DNA of 64,000 nt, taken from SSC4 sp964443225 (GTDB taxonomy: Bacteria > Chloroflexota > Anaerolineae > SSC4 > Amarolineaceae). The position numbers were made by a program, and so were the translations under genes. Positions 29,101 to 36,165 of the stretch are shown in pieces (the stretch's first letter is position 1; each line of letters opens with the position of its first letter). The stretch is from positions 1 to 64,000 of the forward strand of contig CAYUCC010000003.1 in the NCBI GenBank assembly GCA_964443225.1, read 5' to 3'. Under the pieces are notes generated by a model, which made no database searches, was not told where the DNA came from, and worked only from the letters and a program-made list of their open reading frames with translations.

Positions 29101-30997
29101 TATTCAGGGCATTGCGGGTTTGGGCACCGAGGAGTCGGAGTCGGAGTTTCAGAGACTGCTTGACGACTCGTTGTATGGGCAAACCGCGCTGGAGATTGGT
29201 CTGTACAAAAAGCGGGCGGACGTCGTCGACCGAGGCTTGAGCGCTCTGCAGCGGGGCGACTTGGAAAGGCTGGAGACACCACGACTGCTTGAGGCTATTG
29301 TCGAGCTTCCACTGGAGCAGGCAACAGCCAAGATGGCGATCGCGCTGCCTCTGCTTAAGAGCGAGCGCGACCGTTGGCAGTGGTTCAAGGTAGGTCGGGA
29401 GCGGCAATTACCAATGTTGCGAGTGCTGGTCCCGCTTTTGCAGCACGACAATCCCCAGGTGGTAAGCATCGCCCAGGAAGTGATACCCGCGGTTACGCTG
29501 GGCGGCGATCTCGACCCGCGCTATCAGGACACGCAGCGTCTACTCGAACAGATCCTGTTGTACGGCCATGATGAGGATCGGAGGCTGCCTGAGATCGCGG
29601 CGCAACAGCTAGCCGCGATCCCTCTCTCGGCTGAGGCATGCACGGTCTTACTGCAGCAACTTGACGATCCTGAGGCGTCGGTCAACGTGATACGATTCCT
29701 TCATCGTGGACCTTCGATTCCCGAGCCATATCGGCGGCGAATGACCCAACGCATTCAGGCAGAGTTCACTCAAGACAGGTTCGCCCGGCCATATCTCGTG
29801 GAGGTCCTGGCCCACCTGGGGGTACAGGCTGCGGCTCAGGAGATGGCGTCAACCACCCTGCCCGACGACGCGCCGGTCTTTGACCGCCGGGAGCTTGCCT
29901 TGAAATTAGTCCGGCTGCGGTCCAAGGACGCCTATCCTCATGTCATGCACTTGTTCCACACCGACGAACAGTGGCCATCCGTCGGCGCCATAGCGTTGGT
30001 GCAGTTGGCTCCAGCGTTGTCCCCTTCCCAGCGACGGGAAGCAGCAGAGCGAATCAAACCATTGCTGCAGAGCTCCCCATGGCCCGATCGATGGACAGTC
30101 GTCTATGCGCTGGGCAAACTCCGCGCGCGGGCCACGTTCACTGACATCCTGGATTCTTTGCAGGACAACGCGCCGTCTGTTCAGCAGATCATCGCAGGGT
30201 TGGCGTTGAGCGAGATGGGAAGCTACCGGGACTTAGCTGACGATCTGGAGGGCGCCTTTGCCGGTCGCGAAGGGCGCGTCTGCGGAGCGGTCATCTATGC
30301 GTGGGGCGCTTCTGCAGCCAGCCAGGCGGTCAATCCCCTGGCGCGAGCGCTCATGCTTGCAGACGACTACATGCGCAGTGCAGACTCGGGTGACTACCGC
30401 GGCGACCTGGCTTGGGCCTCCCGGGACTTGCGAGCACGCGCGGCGTTCTGCCTGGGCTGGTTGGCCGCCGTCCAGGGCGCTGCGGGCCCTCTCAATGAGG
30501 CAAGGATCGTCGCAGGATGGAGATCGTTGCTGGGAGAGCTATCACCGGATCACCCGCTGGCCAAAGGAGGCGTTGCCGCATTGCTAGCCGAGGCCTTGAA
30601 CAAAAATGCCCCAGCCAGGTCGATCTACGACGCATCCTCGAGCCGAGGGGAAAGAGATCAGAGGCTGTTAGCAGCGTTGCTGGGCGCCTTTGAGTGGAGT
30701 CAGGTCTTGCTGCATATGTTGGAGCATGATCGATTGCAGTCTCTTCACACATGGGAGGTCCTTCGTGAGCTGCTTTCGCCTTCTAGCGCAAGCGCAAACA
30801 TCGAAAAGCTGCAAACTGAGTTAGCAACTCTCATCGCCTGGCAACTGCCCGATGTCCCATTCAAGTATCTCTCGAGCTATGTAAGCCAGCGCAACATAGC
30901 GGCTCGAGATCCCGTTGCGCCTAGCTTCTGGCGCGAGGCGGACAACTGGCATGATTGGACAGAGTGGCGTCGTCGTCTGGTTTTGCCAGAATATTGA
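26138..30997 (+). CDS. NACHT-type STAND NTPase with C-terminal HEAT repeats
   Basis: About 1619 residues; ATG 26138 suits the AAAGGA site better than ATG 26129. The N-terminus is Gly-rich and hydrophobic (GPGGALIGGIAGAAID), a glycine-zipper-like element that could insert into membranes, followed by a helical region. The NTPase has Walker A GEPGSGKSVLLHH (about 431) and the NACHT-style Walker B IAFLFDAFDEVAF (about 518). The C-terminal half is built of helical pairs typical of HEAT repeats (for example WPAIMDALLSEVDWVRRSA). Bacterial NACHT proteins sense phage proteins and trigger abortive infection. It could be a defence system of its own or an add-on to the DUF499/DUF1156 module. Confidence 0.85.
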   Translation: MTVAREIGVVIGTAVFGPGGALIGGIAGAAIDAVAPLLGDIGKGVVSNLAADYVSGAIMHRELGEQNHDLQRAFRAAAVLAVTDIGGRECFPRSKPSAIDDGVAYLSSTRGTSTVQEKQAWQDRICVLLHGVVQGIDKGTILPLTPLQEQPQLLAQDFLLNETSEAFAGLLYRSVFSSVISAYAEMFASLTDLERHLKWQLFERTHFHFGELLKSDEHSKAWIAFQRALLQGTQAAVKKSQAGHAEIMAALEEIRQSLESPERLAQWQNVTADLLAVRDLEKSADVSLSAVVDRLVDAHQRQLDALKDSLTYTIQEEHERTRATFEKEMARLRDDLLGKGVPIGGAASQRLRKNILDYIDKVISLHTFSLQWRVQATMRSPTFDSVYVPQRMVRVQEDLGSETLTPDPPGTDSHVDPLPALLQARALVVLGEPGSGKSVLLHHLALELARDCQGRFNSGLTGGYLPVLVPLGGYLGDRGWRANSSSVSDLLAHIDRVLNAMTASLDWRALMAERGIAFLFDAFDEVAFDSRQELIDGIQRLATGIGAGCPIVLTSREASYQQSPQVLGVPFQVYRLELLKALDVKPAVASWIAALSTLGSRDALVTERQAQALVQEVELQPGLRAALRNPLRLWLTVRSYLAQQKLVRLGSLYDQYVDDALASRKDSPQQEAAWPDSEHAKACLQTLAWRMHSDGDIADVAQAEHVLMQDCELTEPTVRPFVRAMHEDAGLLVLREAAGANLQLGQVGVAFGPHQSFYDFFVGRYLADWWRRDRGGMQAFVRSKDESVDWRPAIGFALSLLADDETEARRVFDFILVELARRPMWGVWCLKDGLELDAGSLPKAQRQRIYRQMSRQARNLLRPPGRFGQMMLGVRHRSEEKLQQQFMDELTTVQALAKLQLPESGHDILHAMYRIAFAGDEEFLAPALRTPLVDLDHRGLWPAIMDALLSEVDWVRRSAAFIIAEWRDPAALEAMHWLLDNTEFTSWAIQGIAGLGTEESESEFQRLLDDSLYGQTALEIGLYKKRADVVDRGLSALQRGDLERLETPRLLEAIVELPLEQATAKMAIALPLLKSERDRWQWFKVGRERQLPMLRVLVPLLQHDNPQVVSIAQEVIPAVTLGGDLDPRYQDTQRLLEQILLYGHDEDRRLPEIAAQQLAAIPLSAEACTVLLQQLDDPEASVNVIRFLHRGPSIPEPYRRRMTQRIQAEFTQDRFARPYLVEVLAHLGVQAAAQEMASTTLPDDAPVFDRRELALKLVRLRSKDAYPHVMHLFHTDEQWPSVGAIALVQLAPALSPSQRREAAERIKPLLQSSPWPDRWTVVYALGKLRARATFTDILDSLQDNAPSVQQIIAGLALSEMGSYRDLADDLEGAFAGREGRVCGAVIYAWGASAASQAVNPLARALMLADDYMRSADSGDYRGDLAWASRDLRARAAFCLGWLAAVQGAAGPLNEARIVAGWRSLLGELSPDHPLAKGGVAALLAEALNKNAPARSIYDASSSRGERDQRLLAALLGAFEWSQVLLHMLEHDRLQSLHTWEVLRELLSPSSASANIEKLQTELATLIAWQLPDVPFKYLSSYVSQRNIAARDPVAPSFWREADNWHDWTEWRRRLVLPEY

Positions 30998-31028
30998 CAT
31001 CAATCCGAAAGGAGCAGAGCGACCAACC

Positions 31029-31664
31029 ATGACAAATCTGATATGCCGTCTATCCGGACATAAGTACGGCCCATTGACCTATTCCCAATCCTCCTCCAAA
31101 TGCGTTTCCGAGCGAGTCTGTGTCCGCTGCGCTGAAAAAGCAACTCTTGAGCAAGATCACGACTGGGGACAGTGGCGTGAGAATGAGATGATGGACTGCG
31201 AGAAGAGAGCGCTCTGGAGGGAGTGTCAACGCTGCGGACGAATTGAGACCAAAAACCTTGGTCACGATTGGGGATCCTGGCAGCGAGAGGGTGCGAAACC
31301 TTGCACCGAGATGCGAACCTGTTCCCGCTGCGGGAAGAGAGAGACCAAAGCGTTACCCCACGAATACGGTGCATGGGCCGTTCACAAACAATGTGAGCAA
31401 GTACGCATATGCAAGCATTGTGGGAGCGAGGAATACAAGCAGGTCCATAACCGCGATACGAAGAGAGTTGGTACATGCCAGATTGTCGAGTATTGTCGGA
31501 CTTGTGGGAAGAGGTTCTCGACCCAATACGAGCACACCTTCTTGCATACGAGAGACGAACTCGATGCCAACGGGCTGACCGTAGGCTGGCACAGTCAGTG
31601 TGTGGGTTGTGGAGAACGAGACTATAATGAGAATCCACATTATAGATCAGCACGTGGTTGGTAG
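31029..31664 (+). CDS. Tandem zinc-ribbon protein
   Basis: A 211-residue protein with at least five CxxC-type knuckles, several in a repeat of the form C-x-x-C-G-x-x-E-T-K followed by H-D/E-W/Y-G-x-W (GHDWGSWQ, PHEYGAW). An in-frame start exists at 30915 inside the NACHT gene, but ATG 31029 is preferred because AAAGGAG lies 14 nt before it and the zinc ribbons begin only afterwards. The protein is predicted to bind several zinc ions and to act in protein or nucleic acid contacts. It follows the NACHT gene by 31 nt and is probably in its operon. Confidence 0.7.
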   Translation: MTNLICRLSGHKYGPLTYSQSSSKCVSERVCVRCAEKATLEQDHDWGQWRENEMMDCEKRALWRECQRCGRIETKNLGHDWGSWQREGAKPCTEMRTCSRCGKRETKALPHEYGAWAVHKQCEQVRICKHCGSEEYKQVHNRDTKRVGTCQIVEYCRTCGKRFSTQYEHTFLHTRDELDANGLTVGWHSQCVGCGERDYNENPHYRSARGW

Positions 31665-31759
31665 TCGGGCTGAAAGGTATCCGGCGAGGAACCAAGCAAA
31701 CCGGGCATAGTCCCTTAGCCCTGAGGACCGAAATTTGCGACCGGACTCGGAGAAAAACT

Positions 31760-32173
31760 ATGGCACTGACGAATCGCGACCGCGTCGGCAAGGCGCTTGA
31801 GCTACTGCAGCAGGGTCTTCGCCCCTACGTCCAGCGCGAGATGGAGGCGGAGTACCGTTTGGCTTGGCTGAAGCAGGCTGCCTACCGCCTGCACAAGGAC
31901 GATGCCTGGGCCGAGAACGACCCGTTCCGGGACGCGCAGGCCCTGCTGGTCATCATGTGGGACCAGTGGAACAGCGTCTTCAAGGAGACTTTAGGCTTCT
32001 CTGAGCGCGCCATCGTCAGTGAACTGCGCGAGGTGCGTAACACCTGGGCGCATCAGGCATCCTTCACTACCGGCGATCTCACCGCCCGTACCCGCGGCAT
32101 GCTCGACCCGGCCCATCACGACCCCCACCAGCCAGCGGCCGGGCACCGCTGCCCACACCGGCGTGGCCCTTGA
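31760..32173 (+). CDS. Truncated Swt1-type HEPN domain protein
   Basis: ATG 31760 begins MALTNRDRVGKALELLQQG, the usual start of Swt1-family HEPN domains that often precede DUF499 ATPases. The signature R-x4-H (RNTWAH, about residues 93-98) is intact. After about residue 105 family similarity ends and the frame runs into Pro/His/Arg-rich sequence before stopping, because the DNA there belongs to a different, antisense gene fragment. HEPN domains are commonly RNases. This copy has lost its C-terminal part; whether the 137-residue product is active cannot be told. Confidence 0.7.
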   Translation: MALTNRDRVGKALELLQQGLRPYVQREMEAEYRLAWLKQAAYRLHKDDAWAENDPFRDAQALLVIMWDQWNSVFKETLGFSERAIVSELREVRNTWAHQASFTTGDLTARTRGMLDPAHHDPHQPAAGHRCPHRRGP

Positions 32174-32300
32174 CCTCGATGTAGCGCACCGGCCCGGCCG
32201 GGCCACGGCTGACCAGGTCGTACCCTCGATCCTATGCGTGGACGTCATCCACCTGCCGGCCTTGTTCCTGTTCGGAAGCTGCAGCGTGGACCATCGCAGC
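32155..32300 (-). pseudogene. Antisense remnant of a DUF3883 domain
   Basis: Read on the minus strand this stretch gives a DUF3883-like core: GYDLVSRGPAGPVRYIEVKG, comparable to GFDIRSLG and RRIEVKGR in the helicase at 10916. An in-frame TAG lies three codons before the GYDL segment, and no longer frame exists, so it is a dead fragment of a second helicase-type gene. It abuts the truncated HEPN gene in opposite orientation, marking a recombination junction. Confidence 0.6.
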
Positions 32301-32388
32301 CTCTTCCACGGGATCTCTGCGCCGCCCGGCAGTCAACGAACACTTGTTTTGAAACCGGTGAGGATTTCAGTTCTGGCCGGAACCATGG

Positions 32389-33528
32389 TCATTCATCGGT
32401 CTCCCGCTGCATTGCCTGCTCGACGAGTTCGTCCCTTTCGGCGCGAGCGAGATAGGGATCGAGTAGTGCCATCGCCCGGGCAAGCGTGTCAGCGTAGGTG
32501 ATGTACGGCTTCTGGTTGATGAGCGCTCCCCACGGTACGTGGGAGAGTCCTTGAGATTTGGAGCCGAAAATAACCTCATCGTTGGCGGTCTCGATGTCAA
32601 CGACGATCGTCGGGTAGTCATCCGTGTGGCTCATGACCGGCTGATAGTCACCCTCCTCAAGCGGTGTGCTGGCAATCAATGTCAGGAACTCGTTGACAAT
32701 CGACACAGGCACGCTGATAGCCACCGTTTTGGTGATTGGGGTTGTGTACCCTGCAACGCTGAGTTCGGCACGACCCAAAAAAGCCGTTGTGTCCGGTTTG
32801 AGATCGAAATATGCCTCGATTGGGGCAGCCGGCGACAATCCCGTCCAGGCATCGAGAATACTCAGGGTAATCACGGTGGAAGCTTCGACCGCCGGCGGCG
32901 TCATTGAATCGGCGGGAGCGTACGGACGCAGTGTGCCATCTTCTTCGATTCTTTGGAGAACGTATGCCGTGTCCCCGCTACCGTACTGCACGAGCAAGAG
33001 CTCGGCGTGCGGCACCGCAACATAGTCATCTGAAAGCTCAATGCTGCCGTCATCCCGTAACGTCAAGGTTCCGGTTGTGCTCTGAATCGGCGTTTCCCTG
33101 CCAAAGTAGTACGCCATTGAATACCCGCCGTCTTCCAGAATCTCCAACGTGGGAGCTGTCGGATCGAACTCCGGTGGGCGTCCCGAGGCTGACGACCTGC
33201 CTGATGCCCATTTGCCGACAAACGCCTGCACCCAATCAAGGGACCGGACCGTTGCTGAAGGAATCACCGTAGACGTAATAGCGACTGGTTCTTCGGTTGC
33301 ATCTCGATCGCCCGTGCTATCCGGCAAGGCAGTGGCTGGTGGCGTCTCCAACAAGGCGACATCGTCAGGAGACGATGTTGCTGGAACCACCGTTTCCGTA
33401 GCCTGATTGGAAGGTGTGACAATAGGTTGGCAAGCACCAACCAGGATGGTAAGCGCAGCAATGGCCAACAGAAGAAGGGGATGGGCGACGCAGGGTCGCC
33501 GCCGCTGTGCAGACATGGTGATGTCCAT
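32389..33528 (-). CDS. Secreted lipoprotein of unknown function
   Basis: A 379-residue lipoprotein. The start at 33528 is chosen from several in-frame ATGs because AAAGGAG lies 9 nt upstream. A signal peptide (LLLLAIAALTILVGAC) ends in a lipobox with Cys as the lipid attachment site. A Thr/Pro/Ser-rich linker of about 60 residues follows, then two beta-rich domains: one with a WASGRSSASGRPPEF start and a GTLTLRDDGSIELSDDY stretch like lipocalin-type ligand-binding sheets, and one with an EAYFDL/SVAGYT Ig-like pattern. No catalytic motif is seen. The gene stands alone on the minus strand with its own promoter. Confidence 0.8.
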   Translation of the reverse strand: MDITMSAQRRRPCVAHPLLLLAIAALTILVGACQPIVTPSNQATETVVPATSSPDDVALLETPPATALPDSTGDRDATEEPVAITSTVIPSATVRSLDWVQAFVGKWASGRSSASGRPPEFDPTAPTLEILEDGGYSMAYYFGRETPIQSTTGTLTLRDDGSIELSDDYVAVPHAELLLVQYGSGDTAYVLQRIEEDGTLRPYAPADSMTPPAVEASTVITLSILDAWTGLSPAAPIEAYFDLKPDTTAFLGRAELSVAGYTTPITKTVAISVPVSIVNEFLTLIASTPLEEGDYQPVMSHTDDYPTIVVDIETANDEVIFGSKSQGLSHVPWGALINQKPYITYADTLARAMALLDPYLARAERDELVEQAMQRETDE

Positions 33529-33580
33529 TTGGAGGACTCCTTTCATCATATTGGCATCCAAAAAGGGTGGCTCTAATTGC

Positions 33581-33610
33581 ATTATGTTCCTGAATTCCCA
33601 CGGCTGTCAA
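33581..33610 (-). promoter_or_regulatory. Promoter of the lipoprotein gene
   Basis: On the minus strand TTGACA (33610-33605), an 18-nt spacer and CATAAT (33586-33581) closely match the sigma-70 consensus. Transcription would begin near 33575, giving a leader of about 47 nt. Confidence 0.65.
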
Positions 33611-33668
33611 ATCACGCTTGCAGCTGCGCTGTACGCGATCCTGACCCAATCACAAGGAGGGAGATTCG

Positions 33669-33859
33669 ATGAGTGAAGAATCCACACCAACACCAGCCAA
33701 ACTGGCACCGAATGAGTTCAGAGCAGCCGATCTTGCGCCAGGCCAATCCACCGAAGTCGACGTGGACGACGAAGGTGTTGCCGTATTCAACGTGGGATGA
33801 TCCCTTTTGTCTGGTCACCGCCCCTGTGTCTTCAGATCGGTTGGTGCTCACCCGATGCC
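33669..33859 (+). pseudogene. Broken 5' end of a Rieske-like ferredoxin gene at a scaffold gap
   Basis: ATG 33669 follows a strong AAGGAGGGAG site. The first 43 residues (ending STEVDVDDEGVAVFNVG) look like the start of small non-haem Rieske proteins. The frame stops at TGA 33798-33800, but another frame reads on with L-C-L-Q-I-G-W-C, reminiscent of the first C-x-H box region. The run of N begins at 33860. Low-quality contig-end sequence is the likeliest cause of the break. Confidence 0.4.
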
Positions 33860-33959
33860 NNNNNNNNNNNNNNNNNNNNNNNNNNNNNNNNNNNNNNNNN
33901 NNNNNNNNNNNNNNNNNNNNNNNNNNNNNNNNNNNNNNNNNNNNNNNNNNNNNNNNNNN
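33860..33959. other. Assembly gap (100 N)
   Basis: Exactly 100 unknown bases, the usual placeholder for a scaffold join of unknown length. Genes on its two sides need not be adjacent in the genome. Confidence 0.99.
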
Positions 33960-33960
33960 C

Positions 33961-34071
33961 AATGACAGCAGCCGCACCCACCTCGGCCAGACCCGGACCC
34001 GCAGCCCCGCCCAGCCTGGCAACCATGTGGCGATCACCGTCCAACGAATCAAACCCGGCGACTTTCGTTGA
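33961..34071 (+). CDS. Possible 3' end of an unidentified gene after the gap
   Basis: An open frame leaves the gap and ends at TGA 34069-34071, giving about 36 residues ending QPGNHVAITVQRIKPGDFR. Nothing identifies the family. It is listed because a gene end is expected here. The next 100 nt contain no other gene. Confidence 0.25.
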   Translation, partial: NDSSRTHLGQTRTRSPAQPGNHVAITVQRIKPGDFR

Positions 34072-34171
34072 TTCGTGCCCGCATTCATTGACGGCCATAT
34101 GCGTGGACGAAGAAGCCCGTCAGGCGGGAATAATCCTTGGCTCCATCGAACCATGTAAGCAACGAACCAAC

Positions 34172-34363
34172 TCAGACGCTTTCTGGCCGCTGTCCTTGTT
34201 CGGCCAAATAGGCCTGGTACGCTTTCCAGCCCGGGCACCAGCCGGTGTGCCAGCGCCACAACCGCGCCATGAAGGACTTGGGGTTGGTTTCGGCCTTCTG
34301 GCGCATGGGGCAGGTCTCGCAGGCAAATGTCTTGTCCGAGGCAGATGGTGTATCGGCTGCCAT
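34172..34363 (-). CDS. Small cysteine-containing protein
   Basis: A 63-residue protein; ATG at 34363 has AAGGAG about 6 nt upstream and lies 10 nt after the MFS stop, so it is the last gene of that operon. It carries CETCPMRQKAE and WRWHTGWCPGWKAYQ: three Cys plus Trp/His, arranged as in small conserved proteins of anaerobic bacteria that have no assigned role. Metal binding is plausible but not shown. Confidence 0.7.
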   Translation of the reverse strand: MAADTPSASDKTFACETCPMRQKAETNPKSFMARLWRWHTGWCPGWKAYQAYLAEQGQRPESV

Positions 34364-34373
34364 GATGCTCTCC

Positions 34374-35603
34374 TTACCGCGCAGCCGCGGTTTCCGAAAC
34401 AGGTTGGACGTTTTCACCCCTCACCGGCGGATGGAGGGCCCATCCCGCCGTCAGAATGAGCACAACGACCAGGATGATCGACATCAAAAACACTGCTTGC
34501 GGACTCACCACGGGTACCAGCAGGACGACCAGCGCCGGGCCGAGCATACTGCCCAGCGAGCCGGCCATGCTCTTGAGTCCCATCATGCGTGCGGTGTATT
34601 CGGGCGGCGTCACGTCGAGGAACAGGGCGCTCAGCGCCGGGTCGTACAGGGCATTGCCCAGCCCGGCCACGACGAAGCACAGCACGATCCAGGCAACCTC
34701 GCGGAATACGACCAGACCGACGAACTGGGCCGCGAAGAGCACCAGCCCCAGCATCAGCACCGGCTTGCGTCCGCGGCGGTCGCTCAGGTGACCCAGGCCG
34801 AATGCCCCCAGCATGAAGGCCGTGCCAAACGCGCTCATGACCAGCCCCAACTGGGACGAGGTCCAGCCCAGGTCGTCGTACGCGTAGAACATGAACTGCG
34901 GCTCGATGAACGCCCAGGCAAACATCGCGCCAAATGTGATGATCAGGAGCAGCAGCACGGTCGAGCGGGCCGGCAGCGCGCGCAGCCCATGCAGCCAGGT
35001 GACACGCGGTCGATCGGGATGAGACGCCGGTGCGTGCGTTTCGGGGATGAGGATCGCGGCCAGCAGCAGGGCAGCCACGGCCAGCCCGATCGACGCGGCA
35101 AAGGGCACGACGTAGCCAAAACGATCGTACAGCAGCCCGCCCAACAGCGGGCCGACGATCCAGCCGGCAGCCGCGCTCCCACTGACGACGCCAATCCACT
35201 GGGCGCGCCGGTCCTCCGGCGCCAGGTCACCGACGATGCTGAACATTGCCGGCAGCAGCCCGGCGGTGAATACGCCGGCCAGGCCGCGCAGCACGATCAG
35301 CAGCCCGGTAGTGTTTGCAAACAAGAAGCCGACGAAAACCAGGACGTAGCCGGCGAGGGAAAACAGCACGACCGGCCGGCGGCCGAAACGGTCGCCCAGC
35401 ATCCCGATGAAGGGTGCGGCCACGGTGCTGGTCAGCGCATAGGCCACCGCGCTGACACCGAGGGCCTGCACCCCCGCGCCAAAACTGTCGAAGCGGCGCG
35501 CGTACAGCGGCAGAATCAGCACCAGGCCGGTCATCTGCAAGGCGATGCACACGGCGACGGCGGTCAGGGTTCGCGAGGGCTTCTGGGTCGGCAGCGACCT
35601 CAT
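34374..35603 (-). CDS. MFS transporter
   Basis: A 409-residue major facilitator with about 12 hydrophobic segments. The diagnostic loop between helices 2 and 3 reads GMLGDRFGRRPV, and a related loop, GHLSDRRGRKPV, appears in the second half, as expected for the two six-helix bundles. It most resembles drug/sugar efflux-type carriers; the substrate is unknown. Its ATG overlaps the stop of the 33-residue frame upstream (ATGA), so its translation is coupled. Confidence 0.9.
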   Translation of the reverse strand: MRSLPTQKPSRTLTAVAVCIALQMTGLVLILPLYARRFDSFGAGVQALGVSAVAYALTSTVAAPFIGMLGDRFGRRPVVLFSLAGYVLVFVGFLFANTTGLLIVLRGLAGVFTAGLLPAMFSIVGDLAPEDRRAQWIGVVSGSAAAGWIVGPLLGGLLYDRFGYVVPFAASIGLAVAALLLAAILIPETHAPASHPDRPRVTWLHGLRALPARSTVLLLLIITFGAMFAWAFIEPQFMFYAYDDLGWTSSQLGLVMSAFGTAFMLGAFGLGHLSDRRGRKPVLMLGLVLFAAQFVGLVVFREVAWIVLCFVVAGLGNALYDPALSALFLDVTPPEYTARMMGLKSMAGSLGSMLGPALVVLLVPVVSPQAVFLMSIILVVVLILTAGWALHPPVRGENVQPVSETAAAR

Positions 35604-35701
35604 CGAGCGACCCCTTCCGCGGCGTGCGCGTGACCCGGATGACTGCCCTGGCCCAAGACTTCGACGAAGCGGGAGCCGTCGCGAATCTGCCGGTGTGTCA
35701 T
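35600..35701 (-). CDS. 33-residue upstream peptide coupled to the MFS gene
   Basis: ATG 35701-35699 follows AAAGGGAAAC and encodes MTHRQIRDGSRFVEVLGQGS plus 13 residues. Its TGA overlaps the ATG of the transporter gene. It is the first frame on the mRNA from the promoter at 35757-35729. It may be a small conserved protein or a leader peptide that controls ribosome entry to the transporter gene. Confidence 0.45.
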   Translation of the reverse strand: MTHRQIRDGSRFVEVLGQGSHPGHAHAAEGVAR

Positions 35702-35728
35702 GGTCGGTTTCCCTTTGTGTACATTTTC

Positions 35729-35757
35729 ATTATGAGTCCGATGCGCCGGCATGTCAA
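35729..35757 (-). promoter_or_regulatory. Near-perfect promoter of the MFS operon
   Basis: TTGACA (35757-35752), a 17-nt spacer and CATAAT (35734-35729) on the minus strand. Transcription is expected near 35722, about 20 nt before the ATG of the 33-residue frame. Confidence 0.75.
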
Positions 35758-35926
35758 CTGATCTTACACCATTTTGCAGGGCAATCGACACACGGCGCAG
35801 TACCGGGCCTGGACGACCAGGTAGCACTGCCCATTGGCCGGAGTTTTCGTTCCGTCGATTGGATGATACAATTCGGATCGGCAATGCGATGGGTGGACCG
35901 CTGATGAATCAACAAGGAGCGCGGGC

Positions 35927-36142
35927 ATGACGGTGGAATCTGGTTCCAATGATCAGATAATCCAGGCACAGGTGGCATACACGGCGTTGCTGCAAAGTCT
36001 CGGCAGAGCGACGTTTGGCGAGATCGAAGCCGCCATGGCGGAACGTGAGCAGGTAGAACCAGAAGAAGGGCTCACCCCAGAGGTCGTTCAGGCTTTGAAA
36101 AGTCGCATCAAGGCGCACAACGCGCCAGCGATGAGCGCCTGA
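35927..36142 (+). CDS. Small uncharacterised acidic protein
   Basis: A 71-residue helical protein; ATG 35927 follows AAGGAG by 7 nt. Residues 10-38 look like one long amphipathic helix (IIQAQVAYTALLQSLGRATF), then an acidic loop and a final helix. No family is recognised. It ends 23 nt before the secreted protein gene and may share its mRNA. Confidence 0.6.
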   Translation: MTVESGSNDQIIQAQVAYTALLQSLGRATFGEIEAAMAEREQVEPEEGLTPEVVQALKSRIKAHNAPAMSA

Positions 36143-36165
36143 CATTGCCTGAAACAAACGTGTTG

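Noticed and set aside
34245..35633. 462-codon plus-strand frame
   Set aside because: Antisense to the MFS transporter, with Gln/His/Arg-rich composition.
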